Counted from the first letter of the stretch, positions 1 to 10,038 are shown. The stretch: 54,631 nt of DNA from Lactifluus volemus (GCA_022376515.1 WTXI01000247.1:1-54631); one strand, 5' to 3'. Translations and numbers: made by a program. Notes: generated by a model from the letters alone, not told the origin.

Positions 1-1560
1 GCTGGTGCCGGCGCCGCGCTCACCCCGCAAGACCCGCAAGGTGAAGCTAGCCCAAAAATCAAGAATGTTATCTGCATCTGCGTCTGCGAAGCGACTCGCC
101 TCTGGCTCTCGTCCTAGACGCTTAACCGGCAAGTGCGTTGAGGCATCCTTTGAAACAGAAGTGATTCCCTCGACCGTGCCGACTTCGCTTCTCCTCCTTT
201 GTCCTGCCACTACCTTCACCAGAGCCACGTCTGCCACCTCACCCTGCCTCCCTTGTAATGCCATCTGTACCTGAGAGCGCAGCTGCAGCCCTACCACCAC
301 CACCACATCTAAAGAATCAGAATAACCACACAACGTTTGTACCCGCTACCCCCGTCTTCGAACCGCCGCCCCCGCCGCCAGCGCCCCTTCCTCTCTGTCC
401 AGGCGCAGCAAGCAACACTGCCACTACGCAGCGACGGGAAAAAAGGCGCACATCCGGTGATGCCGAGCTTGACATTGACATCGACGTTACAGTAATCCTG
501 ATCGCGTATGCCGGGTTATTATCGCTTCTCGATCCGATTATCTATGGGAACAAATTCACACAGCCATGCAGGGACCATTCCGGATTTGCAATGGCTTTAC
601 ATAGAGTCATTGTTCCTGCTTAGCTCACGAGTTGCGCTCAGAGCCGCTCAGCCTAAGCGTTTGTAGAAAGCATACTGTAAAGGGAAACTGTCTGTTGGGG
701 TCCTATCGGATGGCGTGGACGAAGGTTGGGGAACTCCTCACCTGGAAGGAGGCCGGAGGTTCAACGTTCAACGTTCAAGTGCCACAGGAATCAAAGCAGC
801 GCAAGTCAGTGGTGCATCAAACACTCGCTGTGGGAAATTTATGGTGGGATTCAGGTGCGTACCCTCCCTTTTGCCGCCGCCTCTGTTGCCTCATTGCCTC
901 TCCCTTCCCCGCCCTCTGTTCCTGCCACCACCACCCACCTTCTGTCTGGCCCTCTCTGTCGCCACCATCCCCCGCCCACTGGCATTGTTTTCCGCCTCTC
1001 GCTCTGTTGCCCTACCCTCCTGTCTGTCACGCGGCGCCCTCTTCTTTGTCTCGCCGCTGCCTGCTGTCTGTCACTGCCACCATCTTAGCATGCCAGTATG
1101 TCACAAGTTTTTGTTTTACTTCTCACACTGATGTTTCATTTCATTACTTTCCTTCCTCTTTCACTTTCATCTCCCTGCGTCTCTTTGCTCGCTTCCACTC
1201 GCAGCACATTAAGGGTCGATGGTGTCACGGTTGCCCAGGCTTCACAGATCTGAGCGCCTGACGCTGCTGACACTAACGTCTGCTCCGACGCCGGGACCCC
1301 CCCACGGTCTGCGTTGCCTACAGACACCCCCCTACCAACACGTATGGCACGCGCATTAGTTTCAAGCATCTTGTGGACAGACTCTTCGACCTCTTCAAAG
1401 CTAGACAACATATCGACAAATACTGCCTCCCACAATGCCTCCTCCGCTGCTGACACTGCTGTTTCACACTGGCAATTCTCCCACAACATCGGCCCAGCTC
1501 CTCGATAATCATCCCGGACAATCCATCCAAAAGTAAGTATATCCATTGGGGGAGGGGGGC
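1..1560. other. Unassigned left flank, pyrimidine-rich, no supported gene
   Basis: I see no recognisable domain here on either strand. Open frames exist (for example 258-623 plus, with proline runs and one hydrophobic stretch, and 1136-1546 minus), but they overlap each other and lack splice or domain support. Positions 850-1080 are rich in C/T runs. A 3' end of a gene entering from the left edge cannot be excluded for roughly 1-620. The last five bases before the LTR (1561-1565, GGGTG) are the left copy of the retrotransposon target duplication. Confidence 0.4.
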
Positions 1561-1565
1561 GGGTG

Positions 1566-2015
1566 TGTTACGGACTTGTCTGGACCTTTGCCTCCCTGTT
1601 GCCTCATGTTTTTCATTTCCGTCTATATTCTCGCTTACGGACAGAGCCTCACCTTGTACGACATAGAACAGCGTGTCCTTGACTCACAGTGACCCTTATG
1701 ACATCATTAGCCTAGAACTTCGATGACGTCGTAGTTAGACCCAGGCTCATGACATCATTACTGATGTCACTCGCCCTTTGCCCTGTACAGTATATAAGAC
1801 TCCTCGTCTTGTGTCCTTGCTCTCCAGCTTGGACTTCTCTCCAATACTAGCCTCTTGAACCTCCTCACAAATCCCCTTGAGATCCCTCTCCCTTTCTCTC
1901 TTGAAGCCCTCTAAGTGCTATAACTTAGCTAGACCCAACTCAGACTCGCGTCTCCGTTGGTCCTCCTGAAACACTTGATCCTATTTTAGGAACTAGGAAC
2001 AGCTAGTCCCTAACA
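1566..2015 (+). repeat. 5' LTR
   Basis: This 450-bp direct repeat is shared with 8995-9444 without a visible difference. Its ends are the short inverted repeat TGTTA/TAACA. U3 holds CRE-like motifs (1699-1769) and a TATA box (TATATAAG, 1791-1798). The predicted transcript start lies near 1826. Confidence 0.97.
1699..1798 (+). promoter_or_regulatory. LTR U3 promoter: CRE/ATF-like sites and TATA box
   Basis: TGACATCATTA occurs at 1699-1709 and again at 1750-1760, followed by its inverse TGATGTCA at 1762-1769. A canonical TGACGTC lies at 1724-1730. TATATAAG starts at 1791. Four CRE-type half sites within 71 bp just upstream of a TATA box suggest control by a bZIP factor of the ATF/CREB class, which in fungi mediates stress responses. 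This regulatory role is inference; the motifs are seen. The same set is repeated in the 3' LTR, offset by 7429 bp. Confidence 0.6.
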
Positions 2016-2016
2016 T

Positions 2017-2027
2017 AAGTCCAAGCT
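2017..2027 (+). other. Self-priming primer-binding site
   Basis: One base after the 5' LTR, AAGTCCAAGCT (2017-2027) is the exact reverse complement of AGCTTGGACTT at 1826-1836 in the LTR. The latter lies 35 bp after the TATA box, where the transcript should begin. No TGG (complement of tRNA CCA) adjoins the LTR, so tRNA priming is unlikely. Tf1 of fission yeast uses the first 11 nt of its own mRNA in this way. The match here is also exactly 11 nt. Confidence 0.8.
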
Positions 2028-2045
2028 CCCACACACCACTGAAAG

Positions 2046-2312
2046 GTGGCAGAACTCCCGAACGACCGCATTGAACATCTGGTAGAGGCGCTTGCCATCC
2101 GGATCTCCGCGGAGAAGGAATACTACACAGTACTCCTCCTACTCGACCTAGCTACAGGTGAAAAGAAGCGAAGGCTCCTGACGGAACTCCACGAACTTGC
2201 CCAGACCATTGAGCAAGCAGACGAGATCCTGAGCGACAGTCTAGAAGACTACAGAAGCGAGACGATCCTATTGGAAACGCTTGACCCAGAACTAGAACAC
2301 GACGGCGCCTAG
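2046..2312 (+). CDS. Small leader ORF of the Gypsy element, no ATG
   Basis: This open frame of 88 codons is acidic and Leu/Glu-rich, with helical character. It ends in TAG at 2310-2312, 55 bp before the gag ATG. It has coding-like composition but starts at GTG. No in-frame ATG lies between the primer site and 2046, so it either lacks its start through an error or mutation, or uses non-AUG initiation. Function is not recognised. It may be the N-terminal part of gag or a separate small product. Confidence 0.4.
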   Translation: MAELPNDRIEHLVEALAIRISAEKEYYTVLLLLDLATGEKKRRLLTELHELAQTIEQADEILSDSLEDYRSETILLETLDPELEHDGA

Positions 2313-2367
2313 ATTCTCATCCCTTTGCCAGAACTGCCTCAGAAGTCAGCGTACTTGCAGTTGCAAT

Positions 2368-4111
2368 ATGAGCGCGACCCTCCTCAGAATAGAATTCCCC
2401 GATAACGAAACACTGATCCCAGTGCCCACCCGATACAACGACGATCTACCCGCGCATGTGAAAGGCGGTATATACTGGAACCCCACAGACCGGTGTTACT
2501 GTGTAGCGCAAGAAGGAGAATCGGTCCGCGTAGAATTCATCAACGACGTCTGGCACGCCGTACTACGCCACCACGAGATACTCAAGTCTTGCCCTGCACT
2601 CAGGCTTAATGAAGCAGCGGGAGCAGGATGGTGGCGCGAGGACGACGCCCAACACCCGAACAACCGCGCTCTTAATGCTATAAGAGAGGACAGCGAGGAC
2701 GATGGAAGCACAGGGGAACCGGAGCCAACAACCCCCTTGTCCACCCATTCCTACCAAGAACCACCAGCGAATACCCCGATGACCCACCTAGCGGAACAAG
2801 TGAATGCCATCACGATAGAACCAGAACCGATACAAGTCAGAGCGACTATGACCGAAGCGCCAGTTGTTGAAGCCAACCTAGCAATAAGGGGGGAGGACCG
2901 CTTCCCCCCATCGCTAATCAAGGATGGGTACTCAACCAAGGAGGAGCACCGCCTCCAGGCCCGCCTCAAGGACCACCGCAAGGTCCGCCACAAGGACCAC
3001 CTCAAGGCCCACCTCATGGAGGAGGACCCCCAGGCTGGCCCCCGGCCGGACCCCCAGGAGGAGGACCCCCAGGAGGCGGATTACCGCAGGGACCGATGCC
3101 AGGGCCGGGCTACCTCATGGGAGCACCCACTGGGCGACCGCCCACCATCTTCGATGGAGATAGGCAGAAGGCGGATGACTTCATGGACGAATGGAACCTC
3201 TTCTGCCTTAACAACACTTTCAACTACGCCTTCGCCCTCCCCTACCAAAGAGTCGCCAACTGCCTGTCCTACATCAAAGGACCCAAGGTCGCCAATTGGA
3301 ACAGGACCCAGGTCCAATGGCTTCACAACGTCACAACGCGAAACGTGAACCCAGTTGGTTATGACAACCAATGGCTGTGGGACACTTTCGCGGATGAATT
3401 TAGAAGTGCATTCCAGGACACGGCAGCAGAACAGAACGCGGAGAGGAACCTCTCCAACCTTCAGATGAAGGGAGGAGAACTAGACACCTATATCAGCGAC
3501 TTCACGGAACTCGCCAGGAAGGCAAACAGAAGCCTTCAAGACAAGGGAACCATCATCATGTTTCGACAAGGACTCCAATCCGCATTACACAATGCCCTCT
3601 ACCATATTAACCCGGCTCCGCGCACCTTCCAACAATGGGCGGAAGCAGCTAGAGCTGAACAGGCCAAATGGGCAGAGTGGGGCGCACATGGATTCCAGGA
3701 GCGTGTCAAGAAGTACAAAGAAAGCAAAGACGGGAGACGCACCTGGCAAGACCGCGCCAGGAACAGACAGAAGGACCGACGCTCCGACGCCATGGACGTG
3801 GACAATGTCCAAGTCAACGCCATGACGGACGCAGAGAAGGACAGCCTCATGAAGAAAGGGGCTTGTTTCTTCTGCAAGGAAACCGGACACATGGCCAGGG
3901 TCTGTCCCAAAAAGAAGGAAGAACGAACACCTGGAAAACCACGCCCAAACGCGTAGTGGCAAAAGAAGCCTCTACAGCCAGCACGGAACCAAGTGAAGAA
4001 CCAGACAAGGAAGACGACGACAAAGAGGCCTTCCTAGGAAGAGTTAGAGGAATGTCCAGGGAGCAACGCGAAGAGCTCATGGACAGCATGCTGAAAGATG
4101 AGGGTTTTTAG
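2368..4111 (+). pseudogene. Gag polyprotein, frame-disrupted
   Basis: Gag forms the particle and packages element RNA. The first ATG is at 2368. An N-terminal region and a Gly/Pro/Gln-rich linker (about 2930-3120) precede the conserved retrotransposon-gag helical domain (about 3150-3680, with WNLFCLNN and a downstream FRQGLQSAL motif). A CCHC zinc knuckle (C-x2-C-x4-H-x4-C) lies at 3864-3905, followed by an acidic tail ending TAG at 4111. The domain is split over three frames. One change lies between about 2887 and 2910, near G6 and C6 runs. A second lies near 3938-3945, in a GGAAAA run. Each behaves as a single lost base. As written, no full-length Gag can be made. Confidence 0.85.
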
Positions 4112-5227
4112 GCGGCTCTAACCCACCGGCCTGGGAAAGAGCTATAGAACTGTATCGGATCGGTATTAGGACTCGGAATTCTATGATTTTGAATGTGCCC
4201 TACCGATCCATGCAGCGAATGGCCGAAGTAAAAACCCTTGTGGACAGCGGAGCCACAGAAAACCTCATGGACACCTCTACCGCCTCCTTCTTGAACGTCG
4301 CCCTCCAGAAACTCCCCCTTCCCCGAACCATTACCAACGCCGACGGCTCTGCTAATACAGCAGGAGCCCTCACCCACTACTGCAAACTCAGGATCAGACA
4401 AGGAGACAAGGAAGAAGTACAGAACTTCTATGTCTCAAACCTAGGCTCGGACCGAATCATTCTAGGGTACCCCTGGCTAAAGCATTCCAACCGAGGTTCG
4501 ACTGGGAAACCAGTCAGCTCAAAGGACCTCCGGTACACCTAGAAGCCAAGTGGTACGATCGAGTAAAGAAAAGACAAGAACGGATGATCATACGACGAGC
4601 GCGTGTAGATCCTGCCTGGGAAGAAGGAGACGAAATCATCCTAGTCAACAAGGTCAATATGGCGCAGCAGTGGGCGGAGAAAGCAAACAAAGACAAAGAG
4701 AAGGTGAAATCCCCCCACAGTACCGAGACTTCGCGGACGTCTTCTCAGAAGAAGGAGCGAAGCGATTTCCACCATCTAGGCCAGAAGACCACGCAATCAA
4801 ACTAAAACCGGAAGCACCAGACGTCATCAATTGCAAAGTGTATCCCCTGACCACCGCGGAGAAACAAGCCACGAAGGAGTGGATTGACGAACACGAACAG
4901 AAAAACTACATTGAAAAATCCAACTCCCCCTGGTCGACGCCCTGGTTCTTTATCAAAAAGAAAGATGGAGCCTCCGCCCCATCCAAGATTACCGCGAGGT
5001 CAACAAATGGACGGTCAGAGACGTCTATCCCATGCCAAGGATAGAACAAATTATGGAGGAACTTAGCGGCAAGGAGCTGTTACCAAATTCGACATCCGAT
5101 CAGGGTACCACAACATACGCATCAAAGAGGAGGATCGCTGGAAAGCGGCCTTCAAAACCCCCTTCGGGCTGTACCACCCTAATGTCATGTTATTCGGACT
5201 AAACAATTCCCCGGCCACTTCCAACGT
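4112..5227 (+). pseudogene. Pol 5' part: aspartic protease and RT N-terminal half, frame-disrupted
   Basis: The retropepsin-type protease has its DSGAT active-site motif at 4243-4257 and an ILGYPWL flap-distal motif near 4459-4480. The reverse transcriptase fingers and palm follow, with NSPWSTPWFFIKKKDG near 4921-4968 and an [10 protein letters not shown] motif just before 5219. The reading frame changes near 4108-4112 (T5 run), 4490, 4710, 4965, 5080 and 5218. All go in the same direction, each equivalent to one missing base, mostly in short homopolymers. No uninterrupted Pol precursor can be translated from this sequence as given. Confidence 0.85.
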
Positions 5228-8077
5228 ATGGCGGACAGAGTCTTTAAACCCATCTATGATGAATTCCCTGGGGAATGCCACGGGTACATGGACGACTTCC
5301 TGATAGCCACACATAAAGACCCAACCCGCCACCGCTTAATAACACGGAAAGTCCTACAGGTATTCCGCGATCACAGCCTCTTCCTCAAACTCCCCAAGTG
5401 CGAGTTTGAGAAAGACGCGGTAGAATACTTGGGCATCTACGTGAAAGATGGGACCATCCGTATAGATCCAACCAAGCGAAGCGGACTGGCGACATGGCCG
5501 CGACAACTATCAACCGTGACCCAAGTACGAAGTACTCTAGGGGTCTTAGGGTACCAAAGACCCTTCATCAGAGGATTCGCCCATATCGCCAAACCCCTCA
5601 CAAGCCTCCTTAAAAAGGGACAGACGTTCAAATGGACACAGGAGTGCACGGACGCTCTGAACAAACTAATCGACATAGTCACCAGTGACCCGGTGCTCTT
5701 CCGACCAGACGAAGCCAAACAGTTCGAACTAGAGGTCGACGCCTCCCAGTACGCGATAGGAGCCATCCTCTATCAGCGCGATGACAATGGGAAGCAAAGG
5801 CCAGTGGCCTACCACTCAGAAACCTTGAATGAGGCGGAACGCGGCTACGACATCTTCGACCGAGAACTGATGGCCGTGGTCAAGGGACTGGAGAACTGGC
5901 GACACCTTCTACTGGGAGCGCAACACGAAGTTTTGGTCTTCACAGACCACGCCAACCTACAACACTGGCGCAACCCACAGAAAATCAACAGGAGAGTTGC
6001 TCGTTACATCCCGCGACTTGCGGAGTACAACTACAAATTGATCCACAAACCCGGGAAGTACAACAAAGCGGACCACCTCTCGCGCCGCCCCGATTACGAC
6101 CAAGGGAAGGAAGACAATCAGGATGTCACGGTACTCCCTGACGCAGTTTTTGTCCGTGCAATTAGCCTCTCCTCTCTTGAAGAACGTGTCTTCGAGGCCC
6201 AATCTTGGACCCCCGCGGAACTCCTCAATTGGTCGGAACTCCACCCTCGCATGCACAAACGAGACGATATCTGGTTCCACGATAACAAGCCGGTTGTCGT
6301 GGTAGACAACCCCCTGAGAAGGGAGATAGTCACTCACTACCATGACCACCAGACGGCGGGACACCCTGGAATTTTTTACACCTACCTGCTCGTCACGCGC
6401 GACTACTGGTGGCCCGACGTCAAACAATTTGTCAAGAACTATGTGCAAGGATGCGCTGTCTGTCAAGCGACAAAGAGTCGCACTGCCAAACCCAAGATCC
6501 CCATCTTCCCCATCACCACAGAACGGAACGCTGCCCCCTTTGAAACCATAGCTTTAGATCTGATAACCGATCTACCCCTGTCAAAGGGGTACGACTCCAT
6601 CCTCACGATCACCGACCACGACTGCACCAAGGCAGCCGTGTTCCTCCCCTGTAACAAAACCATAGACGCGCCAGGAGTAGCTTCCCTGTATGCTGAGCAC
6701 GTGTTTCCCCACTATGGAGCCCCTAGAAAAGTCATCTCGGACCGGGACCCTCGCTTCACTGCTAACTTCGCGCGAGAGCTCTGCCGGATACTAGGGTCAG
6801 CTCAGAACCTCAGTACAGCCTACCACCCGCAGACAGATGGGCAGTCAGAACGCACTAACCAGTGGCTGGAGCAGTACTTAAGGATCTACGGGAATTACGA
6901 ACAAGACGACTGGGCCGCCTGGTTACCTATGGCACAGTACGTACAAAGGTCGTGGCCTAACGCCACCACAAACAAAACGCCATTTGAGCTCCTCATGGGA
7001 CACACGCCCTCTTTACCTGACCACCCGATCACAACCAACGTCCCCCTTCTGGAAGACAGGCAACGCACCCTGGAACGTGTAAGAGAGCAGGCTCAACGAT
7101 CGATCAAAGCCGCTCAAAACACGCTGCAACGTTACGCCCAGAGGAAGAAAGGGCAACGTAACTACAGACCTTTCCATGAAGGCGAGAAGGTCTGGCTAGA
7201 AGGGACTAACCTAAAGACGACACACCCCACGGCCAAACTAAGTAACAAACGGCATGGACCCTTCCTTGTGACCAAAGTCGTGTCACCGGTGGTTTTCAAA
7301 CTGCGACTCCCTGCCTCATGGAAAATACACGATGTCTTCCATGCCTCCCTCCTCTCACCATATAAGGAGACGGAGGAGCACGGTGAGAACTTTGAAGAAC
7401 CACCACCTGACCTGATCGAAGGAGAAACGGAGTACGAAGTGGATCAAATCCTCGACATGCGGTGGAGTGGAGGCAAGAACAATAGGAAACGTCAATATAG
7501 AGTTCGATGGAAGGGCTACAGCGAAGCACATGACACCTGGGAACCAGAAGGGAACATCCGCGCCCCAGACTGTCTCAAAGAGTTCGTCCAGAAGCATCCA
7601 AAGAAGGCGCTCGCAGAAGACATAAAAACGAAGCCGAAGGGAGGAAGACGAGTCATTATCCGATCCGCTCAAGTCTCCCCTCCAATGCCTTCTCCCAATA
7701 ACTCTTCACCTACTTCTCCTACTACCCCTCGCCGCCCAGTAGCGGTCTACAGCCCAGAAGACAGGGACTTCCTTGCGGCGATTGCCCAAGTCGACGTCCA
7801 GGTCATTCAGGACCTCCTGATGGGTAGAGACACCTCCCCAATATCCGAGGCCCCCTCCTCTCCTCGCTACGTGCCAGCGACGCCCTCCGAGACTGCGGTG
7901 GATGATGACGACGACATCCAAGAAATACCGCGTCTTCCTACCCCTCCTCGCGCCAGGATCATGACCCCCATACCAGAAAGAACCATCCCTACCCCCGCAG
8001 GGTTCCATCACTACGAGGAAGACGACCCCCACGACTACTCCTTCACCATAAAAGATGCGGAGTCGGGGGATTCATAG
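5228..8077 (+). CDS. Pol 3' part: RT palm/thumb, RNase H, integrase, chromodomain
   Basis: This is an open frame of 949 codons. In order it holds the RT catalytic YMDD box (residues 20-23), then RNase H (VDAS near 170, DREL, TDHANL). The integrase zinc domain follows (HYHDH near 370, then CAVC), then the DDE core with ALDLITD near 441, SDRDPRF near 505 and GQSERTN near 541. A GPY/F-type module (HGPF) comes near 673. The chromodomain spans about 736-790 ([10 protein letters not shown], then YRVRWKGY and DTWEPEGN). The C-terminal 150 residues are Pro/Ser/Asp-rich. Chromodomains direct integration to marked chromatin in this clade. The upstream part of RT is out of frame, so the listed start is not the biological N-terminus. 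Confidence 0.95.
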   Translation: MADRVFKPIYDEFPGECHGYMDDFLIATHKDPTRHRLITRKVLQVFRDHSLFLKLPKCEFEKDAVEYLGIYVKDGTIRIDPTKRSGLATWPRQLSTVTQVRSTLGVLGYQRPFIRGFAHIAKPLTSLLKKGQTFKWTQECTDALNKLIDIVTSDPVLFRPDEAKQFELEVDASQYAIGAILYQRDDNGKQRPVAYHSETLNEAERGYDIFDRELMAVVKGLENWRHLLLGAQHEVLVFTDHANLQHWRNPQKINRRVARYIPRLAEYNYKLIHKPGKYNKADHLSRRPDYDQGKEDNQDVTVLPDAVFVRAISLSSLEERVFEAQSWTPAELLNWSELHPRMHKRDDIWFHDNKPVVVVDNPLRREIVTHYHDHQTAGHPGIFYTYLLVTRDYWWPDVKQFVKNYVQGCAVCQATKSRTAKPKIPIFPITTERNAAPFETIALDLITDLPLSKGYDSILTITDHDCTKAAVFLPCNKTIDAPGVASLYAEHVFPHYGAPRKVISDRDPRFTANFARELCRILGSAQNLSTAYHPQTDGQSERTNQWLEQYLRIYGNYEQDDWAAWLPMAQYVQRSWPNATTNKTPFELLMGHTPSLPDHPITTNVPLLEDRQRTLERVREQAQRSIKAAQNTLQRYAQRKKGQRNYRPFHEGEKVWLEGTNLKTTHPTAKLSNKRHGPFLVTKVVSPVVFKLRLPASWKIHDVFHASLLSPYKETEEHGENFEEPPPDLIEGETEYEVDQILDMRWSGGKNNRKRQYRVRWKGYSEAHDTWEPEGNIRAPDCLKEFVQKHPKKALAEDIKTKPKGGRRVIIRSAQVSPPMPSPNNSSPTSPTTPRRPVAVYSPEDRDFLAAIAQVDVQVIQDLLMGRDTSPISEAPSSPRYVPATPSETAVDDDDDIQEIPRLPTPPRARIMTPIPERTIPTPAGFHHYEEDDPHDYSFTIKDAESGDS

Positions 8078-8100
8078 AGATAGAATTCGTCAAGTTCGCC

Positions 8101-8958
8101 ATGAGGGATGACTCCTACATCACCGGGTACACCAAGACTGGAGAAGGACCGTTCGAGGCCCCCCTTAATGCTCGCAGTCACCCAGACAAGCAGACAGGTC
8201 GCGACGACCTTGTCTTATTCCACCCCACCCATGTCTTCCGCCGCACCGTTGACGACGCACTCAGACAACTAGGGGACCCCGGGCTAACGGCGGAAGTACA
8301 GCGCTACAGGTGGACGGTGGAAGAGAAGGAACGACTGAAGTTAGAAGGAAGGAAGCTGGGACAGAATCTCAGCACCCTTCGCAAGAAGCACGAGGACAGC
8401 ATCCGACGCCTCAGAACCACCGGGACGACCACCAGACTCCTCCCCTTCATCCTCAGCGATAGGACAGACATACGAGGACCACCACCTCGTCACTTCAACT
8501 CCCCACCGCCCGTCGTCGTCCCAGGCACCCCGCCGCCACCTCCTCGCGCCCTACCCAACGAAGAAACCAGGCAGCAGGTAGGAGGATCGCGCATGCGTGG
8601 AGGAGCTGGCAGCAGCGAGGAAGAACGCCCCAGACGCACCACTAAGAAACCGTACACCAGCGCGCGCAACATGAAAGGCAAGAGGAAGGCCAAAGAGTGG
8701 CAGCCGCCTAACACCCGCTGCAACCTGTGTCGTAAACTCGGGCACATCGGCGCCCGCTGCTGGACCCCGCATGTCAACTGCCCGCGCAAAGGCGGGGAAT
8801 GCCTCATTGGAACGGGGCATGAAAATTACAAAAGTCACCGCTGCCCCGCCGCTTGGGCCAAGGATGCGAAAGCCGACTACGAGGCGGAGCAGAACTGGTA
8901 CAGCGACGACTACGACGACGACGTCCACAACCTGGATCCCTCCTTCTGGGAGTGCTGA
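8101..8958 (+). CDS. Additional Gypsy ORF with CCHC zinc knuckle, downstream of pol
   Basis: An intact 285-codon ORF begins 23 nt after the pol stop in a different frame and ends 22 nt before the polypurine tract. The N-terminal half is charged and helical (residues about 70-110). It is followed by a Pro-rich linker (about 125-155) and a basic stretch. A perfect zinc knuckle, CNLCRKLGHIGARC, occupies residues 207-220. A second Cys/His cluster follows (C-x6-C-x6-H-x7-C spacing), and the tail is acidic and Tyr/Asp-rich. It lacks a signal peptide or membrane segment, so it is not envelope-like. Most likely it is a nucleic-acid-binding accessory protein. The frame is clean, unlike gag. Confidence 0.75.
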   Translation: MRDDSYITGYTKTGEGPFEAPLNARSHPDKQTGRDDLVLFHPTHVFRRTVDDALRQLGDPGLTAEVQRYRWTVEEKERLKLEGRKLGQNLSTLRKKHEDSIRRLRTTGTTTRLLPFILSDRTDIRGPPPRHFNSPPPVVVPGTPPPPPRALPNEETRQQVGGSRMRGGAGSSEEERPRRTTKKPYTSARNMKGKRKAKEWQPPNTRCNLCRKLGHIGARCWTPHVNCPRKGGECLIGTGHENYKSHRCPAAWAKDAKADYEAEQNWYSDDYDDDVHNLDPSFWEC

Positions 8959-8980
8959 GTGATTGGTGGGACAATCACCT

Positions 8981-8994
8981 AAGACGGGAGGTAA
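8981..8994 (+). other. Polypurine tract
   Basis: AAGACGGGAGGTAA lies directly against the 3' LTR start at 8995. It is the expected primer for plus-strand DNA synthesis and is interrupted by a single C. Confidence 0.7.
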
Positions 8995-9444
8995 TGTTAC
9001 GGACTTGTCTGGACCTTTGCCTCCCTGTTGCCTCATGTTTTTCATTTCCGTCTATATTCTCGCTTACGGACAGAGCCTCACCTTGTACGACATAGAACAG
9101 CGTGTCCTTGACTCACAGTGACCCTTATGACATCATTAGCCTAGAACTTCGATGACGTCGTAGTTAGACCCAGGCTCATGACATCATTACTGATGTCACT
9201 CGCCCTTTGCCCTGTACAGTATATAAGACTCCTCGTCTTGTGTCCTTGCTCTCCAGCTTGGACTTCTCTCCAATACTAGCCTCTTGAACCTCCTCACAAA
9301 TCCCCTTGAGATCCCTCTCCCTTTCTCTCTTGAAGCCCTCTAAGTGCTATAACTTAGCTAGACCCAACTCAGACTCGCGTCTCCGTTGGTCCTCCTGAAA
9401 CACTTGATCCTATTTTAGGAACTAGGAACAGCTAGTCCCTAACA
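8995..9444 (+). repeat. 3' LTR
   Basis: This is the second 450-bp copy, TGTTA...TAACA, offset 7429 bp from the first, with the TATA box at 9220-9227. It is followed by the right target duplication GGGTG at 9445-9449. Its end also supplies a TAG to the minus-strand ORF that runs up to it. Confidence 0.97.
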
Positions 9445-9960
9445 GGGTGGGCTAGGGAGGGGAACAGTAGAATAAGCATTCTTGTTTGGGAAGTTGAATT
9501 TAGTCCAGCCTAATGGCCCAACAGGTGGTGAAAAGGTGACCCCCTCTTGGGATGCAGGTGGTATTTGAATCCCCATGCCTTTCCAGTGACCTGTACTTGT
9601 ACCTAATTTGAAAAAATGGAATGTGCAATCCAAATATCTTTTGATGACAGTATCACACAAACCCCTTTCCTTACTATCCCAACAAGGGATATCAAAAGAC
9701 TTACTCACTTGCCACACAAATGGTTGAGGTTTGTCATGTTCACCATCTGTGGTGTACATGGTGTACTCTCTACAACACCCAGAGGCATGGCTGTCAATGA
9801 TGACACTACATTTGCCAACATTTTTTAAATTTATCACTATTGGAGATGATAGTGATAAATTTAAGAAAAATGTTGGCAAATGTAGTGTCATCATTGACAG
9901 CCATGCCTCTGGGTGTTGTAGAGAGTACACCATGTACACCACAGATGGTGAACATGACAA
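9442..9960 (-). CDS. Unassigned ORF across a fold-back repeat
   Basis: This minus-strand open frame has about 170 codons. Its first third lies in the right arm of the fold-back and its middle third in the left arm, so part of the peptide comes from an antisense copy of itself. The left-arm part plus 9445-9650 reads like genuine coding sequence (Cys/His/Trp-containing, with SKSFDIPCWDSKERGLC). I do not recognise the family. It may be a fragment of a transposon-encoded protein interrupted by the Gypsy insertion. Expression is doubtful. Confidence 0.25.
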
Positions 9961-10038
9961 ACCTCAACCATTTGTGTGGCAAGTGAGTAAGTCTTTTGAT
10001 ATCCCTTGTTGGGATAATAAGGAAAGGGGTTTGTGTGA
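9653..10038. repeat. Fold-back inverted duplication, arms about 190 bp, 8-nt spacer
   Basis: The left arm 9653-9840 and right arm 9849-10038 are near-identical reverse complements separated by TGGAGATG (9841-9848). Differences are few, for example a 2-nt difference in an A run and single substitutions near the outer ends. The left arm continues naturally into 9445-9652 and the right arm does not. The right arm is therefore the duplicate. As single strand it would form a long hairpin. No target duplication is visible at the outer ends, so this looks like an inverted duplication rather than a transposon. Confidence 0.9.

Larger units (their letters stand above)
1566..9444 (+). mobile_element. 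Full-length Ty3/Gypsy chromovirus, 7879 bp, Tf1/sushi-like
   Basis: Two 450-bp LTRs (1566-2015 and 8995-9444) start TGTTA and end TAACA. They flank gag, protease, reverse transcriptase, RNase H, integrase and a chromodomain in Gypsy order, followed by an extra ORF. The element is bounded by a perfect 5-bp target-site duplication, GGGTG, at 1561-1565 and 9445-9449. By eye the LTRs are identical, so insertion is recent. The gag and 5' pol part carries about eight one-base frame changes, while 5228-8077 and 8101-8958 are open. An 11-nt complementarity between the predicted transcript start and the primer site indicates self-priming as in Tf1. Young age combined with broken frames means trans-mobilisation or sequence error; see findings. 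Confidence 0.97.

Noticed and set aside
632..1261. 209-codon plus-strand ORF in the left flank
   Set aside because: It lies in a C/T-rich tract with overlapping open frames on both strands. No domain, start context or splice support.
3935..4185. Programmed frameshift between gag and pol
   Set aside because: The shifts near 3940 and 4110 are two of about eight similar one-base changes that also hit protease and RT, so they are not a specific recoding signal.
8101..8958. ORF after pol as an envelope protein
   Set aside because: It has no signal peptide or membrane segment and instead carries zinc-binding Cys/His motifs.
9653..10038. Fold-back as a miniature transposon
   Set aside because: No target duplication at its ends, and the left arm runs on into parental coding-like sequence.
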